Source of the DNA: Prochlorococcus sp. AG-347-L02
GTDB lineage: Bacteria; Cyanobacteriota; Cyanobacteriia; PCC-6307; Cyanobiaceae
Direction: 5' to 3'
DNA length: 45,717 nt
Assembly: GCA_003281255.1 (NCBI GenBank)
Contig: QCCL01000011.1
Span: forward strand, 1-45,717
Both the position numbers and the translations under genes were made by a program. Within the stretch, counting starts at the first letter, position 1, and the number at the start of each line of letters is the position of its first letter. Below are positions 16,986 to 24,808 of this stretch, in pieces. The notes under the pieces were generated by a model. The model ran no database searches. It was given only the letters and a program-made list of their open reading frames with translations, and was not told the DNA's origin.

Positions 16986-17624
16986 TTAAAACAAACTTAT
17001 TTGATCAGTTTCTTTTTTCTTTACATCTTCTACTAGCCAACCATCAGGTGACCAACTCATAATGATTGGAAATAATCCTTTTAATTCATCTGCATCTTTA
17101 ACTTGCTCTATCCATTGTTCTTCAAATCCATTAGGTACGATCACAGGCATGCGGTGATGTAAGGGTTTAATTAAATCGTTTGGTTCAGTAGTTAAAACAC
17201 AGCAACTCTCAAGTTCTGCTCCATCTGGTGAGGTCCACTTACTCCAAATTCCTCCCAACCAAAAAGTCTCATAATTCGCTTTTCGAACACGATATTTTTT
17301 TTCAAAAAAACCGCTCGCAGGTATTAGGCACCTTTTATGTTTCCAACTTCCACTAAATAATTTTTTTTCTTCTACGGTTTCTGATCTTGCATTAAATGGT
17401 TTTGGTCTATCCTTATCAAATGGGTCTCTCGCCCAAGGAGAAATAAAGCCCCATGTCATAAAAGTAGTTTTAATTCTTCCTTCGTTTTTAATTACAAGAA
17501 CAGGATCATTAGGTCTTATTAGATTTTGAGTCTCATATTTAGAATCAAGTCCACTTGGATAGTCTTGTTTCAAAACGGTTGGCAAATTCTCAAATTTAGT
17601 TTTCAGCTCAAATCGTCCGCACAT
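16986..17624 (-). CDS. SRAP domain protein (YedK/HMCES family)
   Basis: 212 residues covering a full SRAP domain. The protein begins MCGRF, so Cys2 becomes the N-terminal nucleophile that forms a thiazolidine crosslink with abasic sites in single-stranded DNA. Other family residues are visible: NAR-SE at 78-82, Glu108 in SGFFEKK, and His156 in HHRMPV. It shields abasic sites during replication. Start ATG is fixed by the need for Cys at position 2. Single gene. Confidence 0.93.
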   Translation of the reverse strand: MCGRFELKTKFENLPTVLKQDYPSGLDSKYETQNLIRPNDPVLVIKNEGRIKTTFMTWGFISPWARDPFDKDRPKPFNARSETVEEKKLFSGSWKHKRCLIPASGFFEKKYRVRKANYETFWLGGIWSKWTSPDGAELESCCVLTTEPNDLIKPLHHRMPVIVPNGFEEQWIEQVKDADELKGLFPIIMSWSPDGWLVEDVKKKETDQISLF

Positions 17625-17811
17625 TGACTTTTAAAATCTTTTAAAACTAACTAAAAAAAGCAAATTTCCCTTATTTTAGATCTACTTTCAGTTTTCTCAA
17701 ATAAAAAAACAATTTTTTGATAGTAGAAAGTTTTTCATTTAAATAATTAAAAGAAAATATAGATTTTAAAAAGCTTCCTCAAATTTAATATGTATGTTCC
17801 AAACTTAACTT

Positions 17812-17958
17812 ATGACAGATCCAATTCTCTATTTATCTATGTTAATGGGACTTGGAGGAGTTTATGTTTTAATCTCTTCTTTCCATGATGATGACGATGG
17901 GGATGATGATGGTGAAAAATACACTTATAATTTCGAACTTACTAATTTAGCGGGATAA
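17812..17958 (+). CDS. Small membrane protein with acidic linker
   Basis: 48 residues: a hydrophobic segment (about 4-23, LYLSMLMGLGGVYVLISS) then an acidic run (HDDDDGDDDGE) and a short tail. The acidic run after a single membrane helix could bind cations. Family not recognised. Confidence 0.6.
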   Translation: MTDPILYLSMLMGLGGVYVLISSFHDDDDGDDDGEKYTYNFELTNLAG

Positions 17959-18206
17959 TTGATGTTTTTATAAAAAATATATTCTTAAGATAAACTTGCA
18001 TGAGAAGGCAAGCTCCCATTTAAATTAATTCTGTAGGGGAATGGAAGTATTATCTATCTTTTATGTAAATCACAAATATTATATTCATTTTTAAATTTAG
18101 TTGTTGGTCCTCTATCCGTATAGATTTGTGCCTTAAACCGTACATTTTTATTTGTCGATTGATGAGTTTGCCTAGTTAGAACTAAATAGTAATAGAAATA
18201 AGTTAA
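17959..18206. other. Gap with a short inverted repeat
   Basis: No ORF seen. CTTGC and GCAAG near 17995-18012 form a 5-bp stem with an 8-base loop (ATGAGAAG). There is no T-run, so this is weak. Confidence 0.25.
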
Positions 18207-18392
18207 ATGCCTTCAACACCGATCAAATCTTGTAATAAATATGTGTTGAGTTACAAAGATTCATCAAATAAGACACATGAAGTTGGCTTCTACGCACGAG
18301 ATGCATACGATTGCCTAATCCTTGCGAGAGAATTCAACTCTTACGTACATGACAATCCAGGATCTGTAATCAGAATCCAACAAAAATTTTAA
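18207..18392 (+). CDS. Small conserved-type hypothetical protein
   Basis: 61 residues. Soluble; KYVLSYKDSSNKTHEVGFYA followed by RDAYDCLILAREFNSYV suggests a small beta-alpha unit. It resembles a family seen in Prochlorococcus genomes, but no function is known to me. It is followed after 11 bases by another small ORF, so the two may be co-transcribed. Confidence 0.65.
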   Translation: MPSTPIKSCNKYVLSYKDSSNKTHEVGFYARDAYDCLILAREFNSYVHDNPGSVIRIQQKF

Positions 18393-18403
18393 GGGAATTG
18401 ATT

Positions 18404-18568
18404 ATGAATTTAAAAAGATCACCATTTGCAATACAAGACAAAAATACAAAAGATCTTGATAATGCAAAAGATTATCCAACATTTGCAGATTTAATGAAAG
18501 AACAGAAAATTGCACATAATGACGAAAATACAGTCCACCACCGTAGAGATTTAGACTCACTCGGTTAG
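18404..18568 (+). CDS. Small hydrophilic protein
   Basis: 54 residues, charged and soluble (MNLKRSPFAIQD start, HHRRDLDSLG end). GGGAATTG lies just upstream of the ATG. It follows the 18207 gene closely. No family recognised. Confidence 0.5.
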   Translation: MNLKRSPFAIQDKNTKDLDNAKDYPTFADLMKEQKIAHNDENTVHHRRDLDSLG

Positions 18569-18636
18569 TTTACGAGAATGGCTATTTACTAATTCTTAAA
18601 AATTAACAATCATGATAAATGCCATTTGCGATTCAT

Positions 18637-18804
18637 TCATAAGATAATATTTTCTTCCTCAAGTTTTTTTTTAAGCTCTATAGGCATATATGCGATATCC
18701 TTCTTTAATGCGTTAATTGCATCTCTATACTTTTCAGGTTCAGCTAAAAGCATTTTTATTAAATTGTATTGACTTTCAATTTCTTCAGAAGAAAATTTTC
18801 CCAT
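18637..18804 (-). CDS. Small helical protein
   Basis: 55 residues, mostly helical and charged (FSSEEIESQYNLIKMLLAEP, ending KKKLEEENIIL). ATG start, no membrane segment. Function unknown. Confidence 0.5.
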   Translation of the reverse strand: MGKFSSEEIESQYNLIKMLLAEPEKYRDAINALKKDIAYMPIELKKKLEEENIIL

Positions 18805-18864
18805 AAAAAATAGCTAGTCCCCTTTTTATTTTAAATCAACAGCAAACACTCAAAAAATTAACTA

Positions 18865-19176
18865 TTAATTAGTGGCTGCTGCAATTTCTTTATGGACGGA
18901 AAGAAATTCTTTATCTGTTAAAACTGGTGTAACTTCAATTTCTACTCCAAAATTATCGACCCAGATACTACTCCATTTCCAAATGTTCTGATGGTTTGAA
19001 GATTCAATTATTGCCCAGCCATTAGCCCCCTCAGGATTTACTACTCGATTAAGAACTTTAAACCCATCAAATTCATCACCTTCGCATCCTCCTTCCACAA
19101 AACCCGCAAAAGCTTCGGCCCCTTGCATATGACTTTCTTGATCTGGAAATTGCCAGTGTGCGATGTAAGTTTGCAT
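18865..19176 (-). CDS. DUF3303-like small protein
   Basis: 103 residues. The opening MQTYIAHWQFPDQ and the middle GWAIIESSNHQNIWKWSSIW resemble the DUF3303-type cyanobacterial proteins, probably a dimeric alpha-beta barrel fold. Soluble. Single gene with its own flanking gaps. Confidence 0.65.
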   Translation of the reverse strand: MQTYIAHWQFPDQESHMQGAEAFAGFVEGGCEGDEFDGFKVLNRVVNPEGANGWAIIESSNHQNIWKWSSIWVDNFGVEIEVTPVLTDKEFLSVHKEIAAATN

Positions 19177-19303
19177 GAATAAAATTATTTTTTTAATTAT
19201 TAATTATCGAATTTAAAAATTAAATAAAAAGTCTTTAAATACTAATTAAAAACTCATAAGCCTAAAAGGCAAACAAACAAAAAAAAAGACTCTTACGAGC
19301 CTA

Positions 19304-19471
19304 GGTGATGGGGACTCCTATAATGACAAATTAAACAGAAACAAACAACCCCATCAATAGGTAATTTTAAATACTTACAAACACCATATGTAGTGCTAAG
19401 ATTTTAAAAAGGCTGGGTGATGGGGATTATCCCGCTTTTGATTAGGGCGAAGCTAACGCCCTTTTTTTATG
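19304..19471 (+). promoter_or_regulatory. Promoter plus leader with repeated motif, ending in a terminator at the start codon
   Basis: A TATAAT box lies at 19319-19324. The 11-base motif GGTGATGGGGA occurs twice (19304-19314 and 19416-19426). CCCCATC at 19349-19355 is complementary to the GATGGGG part of either copy. The segment ends with a hairpin and T-run that touches the ATG of the DUF1651-like gene at 19469. This could be an attenuating leader or a short non-coding RNA; neither is proven. Confidence 0.4.
19444..19468 (+). terminator. Intrinsic terminator
   Basis: AGGGCG (19444-19449), loop of seven bases, CGCCCT (19457-19462), then T62-T68, seven consecutive T. A perfect 6-bp GC-rich stem in very AT-rich DNA. 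It ends one base before the ATG at 19469. Confidence 0.8.
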
Positions 19472-19747
19472 GAAAAATTTACTTTAATCAATAAAGCCAG
19501 ATCGAGGATCAAAGTATTTGAACCTTTTGATGATAGTTCTAAGAACTCTTTTATGATTAATGCAATTTTAATCTCTTATGGTTGTGTGCTTAAGCGATCA
19601 AGTAAGCCAGTTATGAAAGGCTCTAGGGTTGAATCTATCGAAGAAGCGAGAAAAGAATATAAAAAACTATTAGAGGAAGGGTGGAAAGAAACTTATCGAT
19701 TCAACAGTTTTTTTTTTAAAAAAATGGTGAATAGGTACTTTACCTAA
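19469..19747 (+). CDS. DUF1651-like small protein
   Basis: 92 residues. It has a tail of the DUF1651 type (SIEEARKEYKKLLEEGWKE) and an RIKVFEPF strand near the start. The ATG directly follows the terminator T-run, leaving no room for a usual ribosome-binding site. Expression probably depends on read-through, or the true start is later. Function unknown. Confidence 0.6.
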   Translation: MEKFTLINKARSRIKVFEPFDDSSKNSFMINAILISYGCVLKRSSKPVMKGSRVESIEEARKEYKKLLEEGWKETYRFNSFFFKKMVNRYFT

Positions 19748-19803
19748 AATTTGACATTATTAAAAATTAATTGCTAGATAAGCTTCATAATGGAAGATTG
19801 ATC

Positions 19804-19971
19804 ATGAAAAATGACATTTATTCAAATATTAAAGATTCAGATTCTTTGGAAAGTTTTTTTGAATGTATAACTTCTTGTAGCATCAATAGTGAGGGAGTAG
19901 ATTGTACAACAGCATGTTATGTAAAACATTTAGAACCAAACAATATCGATTACCATTTAAAATTTTCATGA
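19804..19971 (+). CDS. Small protein with twin CX3C motifs
   Basis: 55 residues from ATG at 19804 (GGAAGA upstream); an in-frame TTG at 19771 is less likely. It contains CITSC and CTTAC, separated by about ten residues. These two CX3C motifs are spaced as in helical hairpin proteins held by two disulfides. No signal peptide. Redox or metal binding is possible; no family recognised. Confidence 0.6.
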   Translation: MKNDIYSNIKDSDSLESFFECITSCSINSEGVDCTTACYVKHLEPNNIDYHLKFS

Positions 19972-20004
19972 GCAAAGCTTATTGGTAATTGTTATATTTT
20001 ATTG

Positions 20005-20118
20005 ATGTTATTTCCTCCTCCTCAGGTTATTTTTGGTCTATTGCTTTTATCTATAGCAGTAGTTCTTATCTGGGATATTAGATACAATCCTTTTGGAGAA
20101 GACGAAGACGGAATTTAA
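20005..20118 (+). CDS. Tiny single-helix membrane protein
   Basis: 37 residues: PPPQVIFGLLLLSIAVVLIW forms one membrane helix, followed by DIRYNPFGEDEDGI. The arrangement (helix then NPFG-acidic tail) resembles small thylakoid or photosystem-associated peptides, but I cannot name it. Confidence 0.55.
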   Translation: MLFPPPQVIFGLLLLSIAVVLIWDIRYNPFGEDEDGI

Positions 20119-20121
20119 TCT

Positions 20122-20238
20122 TCAACTAGGAAGCTGATTTGTAGGTGGTGCGTGAAATTGCCGTTTTTTTCTTTTGAGTCTTTTGTAAGCTACTAAAGAG
20201 CTCAATAATAACAATGTAATAGCTATTGAGTTAATCAT
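20122..20238 (-). CDS. Tiny membrane protein
   Basis: 38 residues: hydrophobic INSIAITLLLLSSLVAY then basic KRLKRKKRQ and a short tail. The stop lies only 3 bases past the stop of the convergent ORF at 20005-20118. Function unknown. Confidence 0.45.
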   Translation of the reverse strand: MINSIAITLLLLSSLVAYKRLKRKKRQFHAPPTNQLPS

Positions 20239-20417
20239 ATCAAGTAGTTTTATATATATAAAAACAAATATGTTCTAAATATCAATGACTAAAGTTATTT
20301 TTTCAAAAAGTGATAAATTAAAGACTAATTTTTAATATTTAGCTTTTTTCATTAGGTATTTAAAACAACCAAAAGAAAATGCTTATCTAATCAAAAGGAA
20401 TTGCTATGCAATAAGAA

Positions 20418-20522
20418 TCACCTTTTCTTATTTCTCATTTGATTTTGCAGAACAGCTTTTAGATGTTGTACTTCTTTTTCTAAAGTCTCAATTCTTTTTT
20501 CTAGTTCTTCATTAGTTGCCAT
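20418..20522 (-). CDS. Tiny coiled-coil protein
   Basis: 34 residues with a clear heptad pattern (ELEKRIETLEKEVQHLKAVL), so a short coiled coil that probably oligomerises. ATG start. Function unknown. Confidence 0.5.
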   Translation of the reverse strand: MATNEELEKRIETLEKEVQHLKAVLQNQMRNKKR

Positions 20523-20667
20523 ATTTTTTTAGAGATAAATTCCTTGATATTTATACTAATAAAAAAGTGACTGGTTACACATGAAAATTTCAAATAAGTA
20601 TTAGAGCCTATTGATGGGCATAATTTCTCTAGATAAATTATGCAGAGTATAAATTTAGGGGTAATTT

Positions 20668-20814
20668 ATGAGTGGAGATTATGAGACGTTAGAAATCAAT
20701 CAACCTAAAATTAGATATTTTCAGAAAAGATCCGAAAATAATACAGAATGGTTAGATGAATTAATCAACCAAATTGAAGATATGAAAAACAACATATCCA
20801 AATCTGCTTTATGA
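20668..20814 (+). CDS. Small soluble protein, first of an overlapping chain
   Basis: 48 residues (MSGDYETLEINQPKIRYF...), with a helical end (WLDELINQIEDMKNNI). AGGGGT lies about 10 bases before the ATG. Its stop overlaps the next start (ATGA at 20811-20814). First of three overlapping small ORFs leading into the MauE/DUF411 genes. Confidence 0.55.
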   Translation: MSGDYETLEINQPKIRYFQKRSENNTEWLDELINQIEDMKNNISKSAL

Positions 20815-20927
20815 CAGAAAAAGAGTTGAAGGAATTAGAAGAATTTGCAAAAAAAAATGGATACAATGACGAGTTAAAAGATATATATTTAAGGGAAGTT
20901 ATTGACAGAAATAAAGAATACGAATGA
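20811..20927 (+). CDS. Small acidic/basic helical protein
   Basis: 38 residues, highly charged (MTEKELKELEEFAKKNGYND...). It overlaps the previous and the next ORF through ATGA junctions (20811-20814, 20924-20927), so it is probably translationally coupled to both. Function unknown. Confidence 0.5.
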   Translation: MTEKELKELEEFAKKNGYNDELKDIYLREVIDRNKEYE

Positions 20928-21154
20928 GATCAAATTTTCGACCAAACATTCGACTAGCTACAAACATTCTTTTAGTTATTGGTACTTTTGCTATTGCTTT
21001 AAAGATTTCTCCAATAGCAGAGGTATATAATGAAAAAAATTTATGTATTAAATATTTAAAACATCAAATAGATCGAGACAAACTTATCAAAAGACTAAAA
21101 ATAGTTAAACAAGCAAATCCATCTAGTATTTGTGACTCTATCTTTAAAAGTTAA
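20924..21154 (+). CDS. Small membrane-anchored protein
   Basis: 76 residues: a membrane segment or uncleaved signal (IRLATNILLVIGTFAIALKI, about 9-28), then a charged domain with two Cys (LCIKYL and SSICDSIF) that could form a disulfide outside the membrane. It lies 2 bases before the MauE-like gene, so it is probably part of the same module. Confidence 0.6.
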   Translation: MRSNFRPNIRLATNILLVIGTFAIALKISPIAEVYNEKNLCIKYLKHQIDRDKLIKRLKIVKQANPSSICDSIFKS

Positions 21155-21156
21155 AA

Positions 21157-21609
21157 ATGAAGATTAAGTCATTTACACCCTTAATTGCAATTTTTGGTAC
21201 TTCATTTCTGATAACCATTACATTGCTTAAAAGTTTCCAAATTTTTATGGGGATATCAATTTGTCTTTTAGCGATGCTCAAGCTTATGGATATTGAAGCT
21301 TTTGGAACAAGTTATAAGAAATATGATTTAATATCTTCTAAATTTGATAGCTGGATATATATTTATCCTTTTTGCGAATTATTAATTGGAATAAGTTTTC
21401 TTAATTCTTCTCCAACCTCTTTTATTATTTTTATCGCCCTAATTTTAGGAATTTCAGGAATGATTTCGGTATTTAAGGCTGTTTATTTGGATAAGTTAAA
21501 ATTAAATTGTGCATGTATTGGTGGATATGCAAAAACCCCTTTGGGAATTGTTAGTTTTATCGAAAATCTTTTAATGGCAATTATGAGTGTTTTGATTTTG
21601 ATTAAATAG
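21157..21609 (+). CDS. MauE-like four-helix membrane protein
   Basis: 150 residues with about four membrane helices (8-25, 30-45, 68-105, 128-148). A CAC pair (Cys118, Cys120) comes right after the basic KLKLN loop, the layout of MauE/DoxX-like proteins. MauE is needed for disulfide formation in methylamine dehydrogenase; this group is thought to move thiol electrons in the membrane. It could support disulfide or metal chemistry of the DUF411 protein downstream. Family match is by pattern only. Confidence 0.65.
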   Translation: MKIKSFTPLIAIFGTSFLITITLLKSFQIFMGISICLLAMLKLMDIEAFGTSYKKYDLISSKFDSWIYIYPFCELLIGISFLNSSPTSFIIFIALILGISGMISVFKAVYLDKLKLNCACIGGYAKTPLGIVSFIENLLMAIMSVLILIK

Positions 21610-21670
21610 CGATTTAATGGATTTTCATTTATGGTTAATTTAAATATTAAATTTAATCGTCGTAATTAGT

Positions 21671-22189
21671 ATGGAACTTAAAAAAATATTTTTTAAAAGA
21701 GGATTTTTAAATTATCTTATTTTTTCTGGAATTCTTTTTACAAATATAATTAATCCAAATAAAAGTATTGCTTTAACTCAAGAAAATGTAGATATCCCAG
21801 AAGTTGTTTCTTACAGATCAGCATCATGTGGTTGTTGCAAAAAATGGGTCAATCATTTAAGAGATAATGGATTAAAAGTTATTGATAATATAGTTGAGGA
21901 TGTTTCAGTAATTAAAAACCAATATCAAATTCCCAATAATCTGAGATCATGTCACTCTGCTCAAATAGCTAACTATACGATTGAAGGACATGTCCCGATT
22001 GAATCAATCAACAAACTTTTTAGAGAAAAACCAAATATCAATGGGATAGCAGTTCCGGGCATGCCACTTGGCTCTCCAGGGATGGAAATGCATTCTCACG
22101 AATCGCACTCTCATGATTATGAGAACTACAAAGTAGTTTCATTTAGTAAAACTGGCAAAATAAAAATATTTGATAAAATCTCTCCTTAA
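21671..22189 (+). CDS. DUF411 periplasmic metal-binding protein
   Basis: 172 residues with a signal peptide or anchor (about 12-36). The DUF411 domain shows SCGCCKKWVNHLRDNG (Cys53, Cys55, Cys56), then SCH (Cys94, His95), GHVP (His106) and GMPLGSPGMEM, all hallmarks of this copper-associated, thioredoxin-like family. An extra His-rich stretch (HSHESHSHD, 141-149) adds metal ligands. DUF411 genes usually sit beside copper resistance genes. Role inferred: periplasmic copper binding or transfer. Confidence 0.85.
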   Translation: MELKKIFFKRGFLNYLIFSGILFTNIINPNKSIALTQENVDIPEVVSYRSASCGCCKKWVNHLRDNGLKVIDNIVEDVSVIKNQYQIPNNLRSCHSAQIANYTIEGHVPIESINKLFREKPNINGIAVPGMPLGSPGMEMHSHESHSHDYENYKVVSFSKTGKIKIFDKISP

Positions 22190-22210
22190 TACAAATACTT
22201 ATTTGAAATA

Positions 22211-22432
22211 ATGCATATTTTTCTTAGAAATTTTAAATTTTTTATTTTTTTATTTTCCTTATCTCTAAATTTCAATAGTTATTCGCATGCACATATTAGG
22301 GGTACATATCTTTCTGAAGAGCACGCCAAAGATAGATCTCTAGAACTTGGTTGCGAAGGAATACATAAGAATCAAGATAAATGGATGCCATGCAAAAACG
22401 AAAAAGAATTACATATCTATTTGAGGAAATAG
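22211..22432 (+). CDS. DUF3721-like small secreted protein
   Basis: 73 residues: signal peptide (about 1-27, ending SHA), then a mature part of about 45 residues with HIRGTYLSEEHAKDRSLELG and Cys in LGCEG and MPCKNE. Layout matches the small picocyanobacterial DUF3721 group, as far as I recall it. The two Cys could bridge. Directly abuts the next gene (ATG at 22433). Confidence 0.65.
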   Translation: MHIFLRNFKFFIFLFSLSLNFNSYSHAHIRGTYLSEEHAKDRSLELGCEGIHKNQDKWMPCKNEKELHIYLRK

Positions 22433-22693
22433 ATGGAAAAATTAAAAAAAAATCAAAGAAAAATTCACAGGAAAATTACCACAATTTCAGCAATCCCATT
22501 ACTAATTACTATTGTATCTGGGACTATTTATAGTATTCTTCAGCCACTAGGAATAGATGCTTTTTGGTTAATAAAATGGCATACAGGTAATTTTGGCATT
22601 ATTAATTTGCAACCTTTTTACTCAATATTTCTAGGTATAGCTTCAATAATCTCAATAATATCTGGCTTTAAACTATTACAAAGAAAATCTTAG
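22433..22693 (+). CDS. PepSY-type membrane protein, short
   Basis: 86 residues with two membrane helices (about 17-37 and 60-80). NQRKIHRKITTISAIPLLITIVSGTIYSI and the WHTG motif match the PepSY-associated TM (DUF3526/PiuB-like) proteins, which are linked to iron or copper reductases. Only the N-terminal pair of helices is present, compared with over 300 residues in full-length relatives. Last gene of the 20668-22693 set. Confidence 0.65.
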   Translation: MEKLKKNQRKIHRKITTISAIPLLITIVSGTIYSILQPLGIDAFWLIKWHTGNFGIINLQPFYSIFLGIASIISIISGFKLLQRKS

Positions 22694-22721
22694 ATATATT
22701 CTAAGCCAAGCAAAAATCTAA

Positions 22722-22922
22722 TTAATTAATACTATTTGCGCCCCCACTTACTAAGAAAATTATCGCTCCAAGTGCCATTGTTGCTACACCCATATAAGGG
22801 TATTTCTTAATTCTTGATTTAGTAATTGGAAGCCATGAAAGGTATCTATCAGATTTATTTAATTCAACTTTTTTTTGTCTAGGTGGCAATCCTAATTCCT
22901 CTCTTCTTTTAGCTTCGCCCAT
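22722..22922 (-). CDS. DUF2839-like small membrane protein
   Basis: 66 residues starting MGEAKRREELGLPPR, the typical DUF2839 start, then a linker and one membrane helix near the C-terminus (YMGVATMALGAIIFLVSGG). Paralogue of the gene at 25141. Function unknown; cyanobacteria-specific as far as I know. Confidence 0.85.
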   Translation of the reverse strand: MGEAKRREELGLPPRQKKVELNKSDRYLSWLPITKSRIKKYPYMGVATMALGAIIFLVSGGANSIN

Positions 22923-23027
22923 AATCTTAGATTTGTATATGAATCAATATTAAAAACTATGTTCTACACCTGCGAGTTAACTTTATTAAAACAGAAGTCC
23001 TTTATAGATAAACAAATTATTTAAAAT

Positions 23028-23174
23028 TTATTTAGCCTTCTTTAAATATAAATTCTTTGTATTTGCCTGATCTGATGTAAATAACAAAATTAATATAGTT
23101 CCAACTAGAAATGAAAAAATCATTGTCAAACCTACAACTTCAACCATTTCACTGGGCAGATAATTTAGAAACAT
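23028..23174 (-). CDS. Small single-helix membrane protein
   Basis: 48 residues: MVEVVGLTMIFSFLVGTILILLF forms one membrane helix, followed by a basic tail. ATG start. No family recognised. Confidence 0.55.
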   Translation of the reverse strand: MFLNYLPSEMVEVVGLTMIFSFLVGTILILLFTSDQANTKNLYLKKAK

Positions 23175-23324
23175 AATCAATAGATCTCTTATTTAAAACT
23201 TAGCAATTGTATTTTTAATGTAAAGTAAGTATTCCTCCTTAAATTTCAAAAAGAACTTTCTGATACTTTTTAATCTTTATTTTTATTTGCTGGATAAATC
23301 GAGTTCTAGCCAATTACAATTTTC

Positions 23325-23615
23325 TTACTTAGCTATTCCTATTTTCTTAAGCAATTTCAAGTAAGGCAAGGCCCAATTACCAAAGGTAAAAGAGATTGTC
23401 GTATTTTTTGTAGTTGGTAATAATGTTTTAGAACGTGTTGAGGCTAATTTAGAAAATATCTTAATAGTTTCTGCTTCTAGATTATCCATATACAATTTTT
23501 TTTGAACACCTCGATCTTTCTTTTGTGGCAAATAATTTTCTATAAACCATAAAACTTGATCTAAATTTGATTTATTGGGTGAGGTTTTAATTTGTTTATT
23601 TTTCTTTCTTAACAT
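23325..23615 (-). CDS. Hypothetical basic protein
   Basis: 96 residues, Lys-rich start (MLRKKNKQIKTSPNKS), then NLDQVLWFIENYLPQKKD and an aromatic FTFGNWALPYLKLLKKIG end. Soluble, no known domain. Possibly nucleic-acid-associated on charge alone. Confidence 0.6.
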   Translation of the reverse strand: MLRKKNKQIKTSPNKSNLDQVLWFIENYLPQKKDRGVQKKLYMDNLEAETIKIFSKLASTRSKTLLPTTKNTTISFTFGNWALPYLKLLKKIGIAK

Positions 23616-23754
23616 ATTTATTTACCTCTTAATTACTGAATTAAATTTGCCATTTATATAATTTAAATCAATAGTAAAAGCATCAAAATTATGTTCTTTT
23701 TAATAATCGATAATCGAAAAAATAAATTAGTAATTACGTTGTTTTTATAAAAAT

Positions 23755-23784
23755 AAAAAAAAGAGAGGGATAAAACCCCCTCTT
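23755..23784 (-). terminator. Intrinsic terminator (minus strand)
   Basis: AGAGGG (23764-23769) and CCCTCT (23778-23783) form a 6-bp stem, with an A-run at 23755-23762 that reads as a T-run on the minus strand. It ends the gene at 23809-23979. Confidence 0.7.
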
Positions 23785-23808
23785 AATTGATCAGTTTCAA
23801 AAAAGAAT

Positions 23809-23979
23809 TTAATTTTTTGAGTCTTTCAATTTAATTTCTTTTTGTGTTTTCCTAATTCTTTCTTCAAAGACGGATCTTCTGTATGGAGTAAATTCTCCAC
23901 TTTTAGTAGCCAAAAGTTGGGCTTCATATAGCCTATTGGATTTTTTGATTTTTTCTCTTATTTGTAAGAGGTTATTCAT
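23809..23979 (-). CDS. Small charged protein
   Basis: 56 residues, Arg/Lys/Glu-rich and helical (NNLLQIREKIKKSNRLYEAQ, later RRSVFEERIRKTQKE). A clear terminator follows. Function unknown. Confidence 0.55.
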   Translation of the reverse strand: MNNLLQIREKIKKSNRLYEAQLLATKSGEFTPYRRSVFEERIRKTQKEIKLKDSKN

Positions 23980-24168
23980 TGTCTTTTGCAGTTAATGGAA
24001 ATCCCGTTCCCTACTCCCATTTCATGCGTCCAGAGATATAAACTTGGATGAACGTTAGTGAACAATAACATCTTTAAAAAAAATCCGCGAGAGTAATTTT
24101 TACTAAATTTTTCTCAAAAAAATAAATATTGAATAGATTTTATAAATAAGGTTTTAATATTTCCTAAA

Positions 24169-24444
24169 TTAGGATAAGAAAATTGTTTGCGACCCATCAT
24201 TATTATCCTGAATCACTATTTTTTTATTTGGGAAAATATCTGATAATATTCTTTTCAAATTTGAATTATCTGAAGGAATTATATTGCTCAAATTTTTTGA
24301 ATTAATTTTCCAATTTTCATCTACAAATAGTTCTTTATCATCACCTTTTTCATTCTCCAGTGATGTCTTATTTAGAATTTTAAGTAACAGTTCTGAATCA
24401 TAATCTTTAAATTCTTCAGGGCCATCTTTTAAATTTTTAATCAT
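24169..24444 (-). CDS. Hypothetical acidic protein
   Basis: 91 residues, soluble and acidic (KDGPEEFKDYDSELLLKILN, GDDKELFVDENWK), ending in a strand-like KKIVIQDNNDGSQTIFLS. No family recognised. Confidence 0.55.
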   Translation of the reverse strand: MIKNLKDGPEEFKDYDSELLLKILNKTSLENEKGDDKELFVDENWKINSKNLSNIIPSDNSNLKRILSDIFPNKKIVIQDNNDGSQTIFLS

Positions 24445-24667
24445 TATTTAGAAATCTAATGTTTCTAAATCTTGCATAAGAAATTTGAAGAATACAAGGT
24501 ATTAATTACCTAAAAATTTATCTTAAGATAAAAAGACGGATGCAATTAAATAATTTTCATTAGAAAATTGAATTCCAAAACAGCTAAAGAATGATATTTA
24601 AAAAGATTAATTAAGCATTTACACCAATTATTTAATTGTTAGGTTGCAATTAAGGGATTCAGAAAAA
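24445..24667. other. Gap without recognised signals
   Basis: No ORF, repeat or terminator that I can support. The promoters of the two divergent small genes must lie here. Confidence 0.25.
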
Positions 24668-24799
24668 ATGCCAAGAGTAATTAACAAAAAAATTAGACTT
24701 TTAAGATGGTTAAACTCAGGCATGATACTACCATTTATCATTATGGCTGCATCCTCATCAATCATTCTTTATGGTGTTTTATTTATCCTAATAAAATAG
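24668..24799 (+). CDS. Tiny membrane protein
   Basis: 43 residues: a basic start (PRVINKKIRLLRWLN), then MILPFIIMAAS and SIILYGVLFILI, one long or two short membrane segments. ATG start. Confidence 0.55.
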   Translation: MPRVINKKIRLLRWLNSGMILPFIIMAASSSIILYGVLFILIK

Positions 24800-24808
24800 T
24801 TTTTTAAT

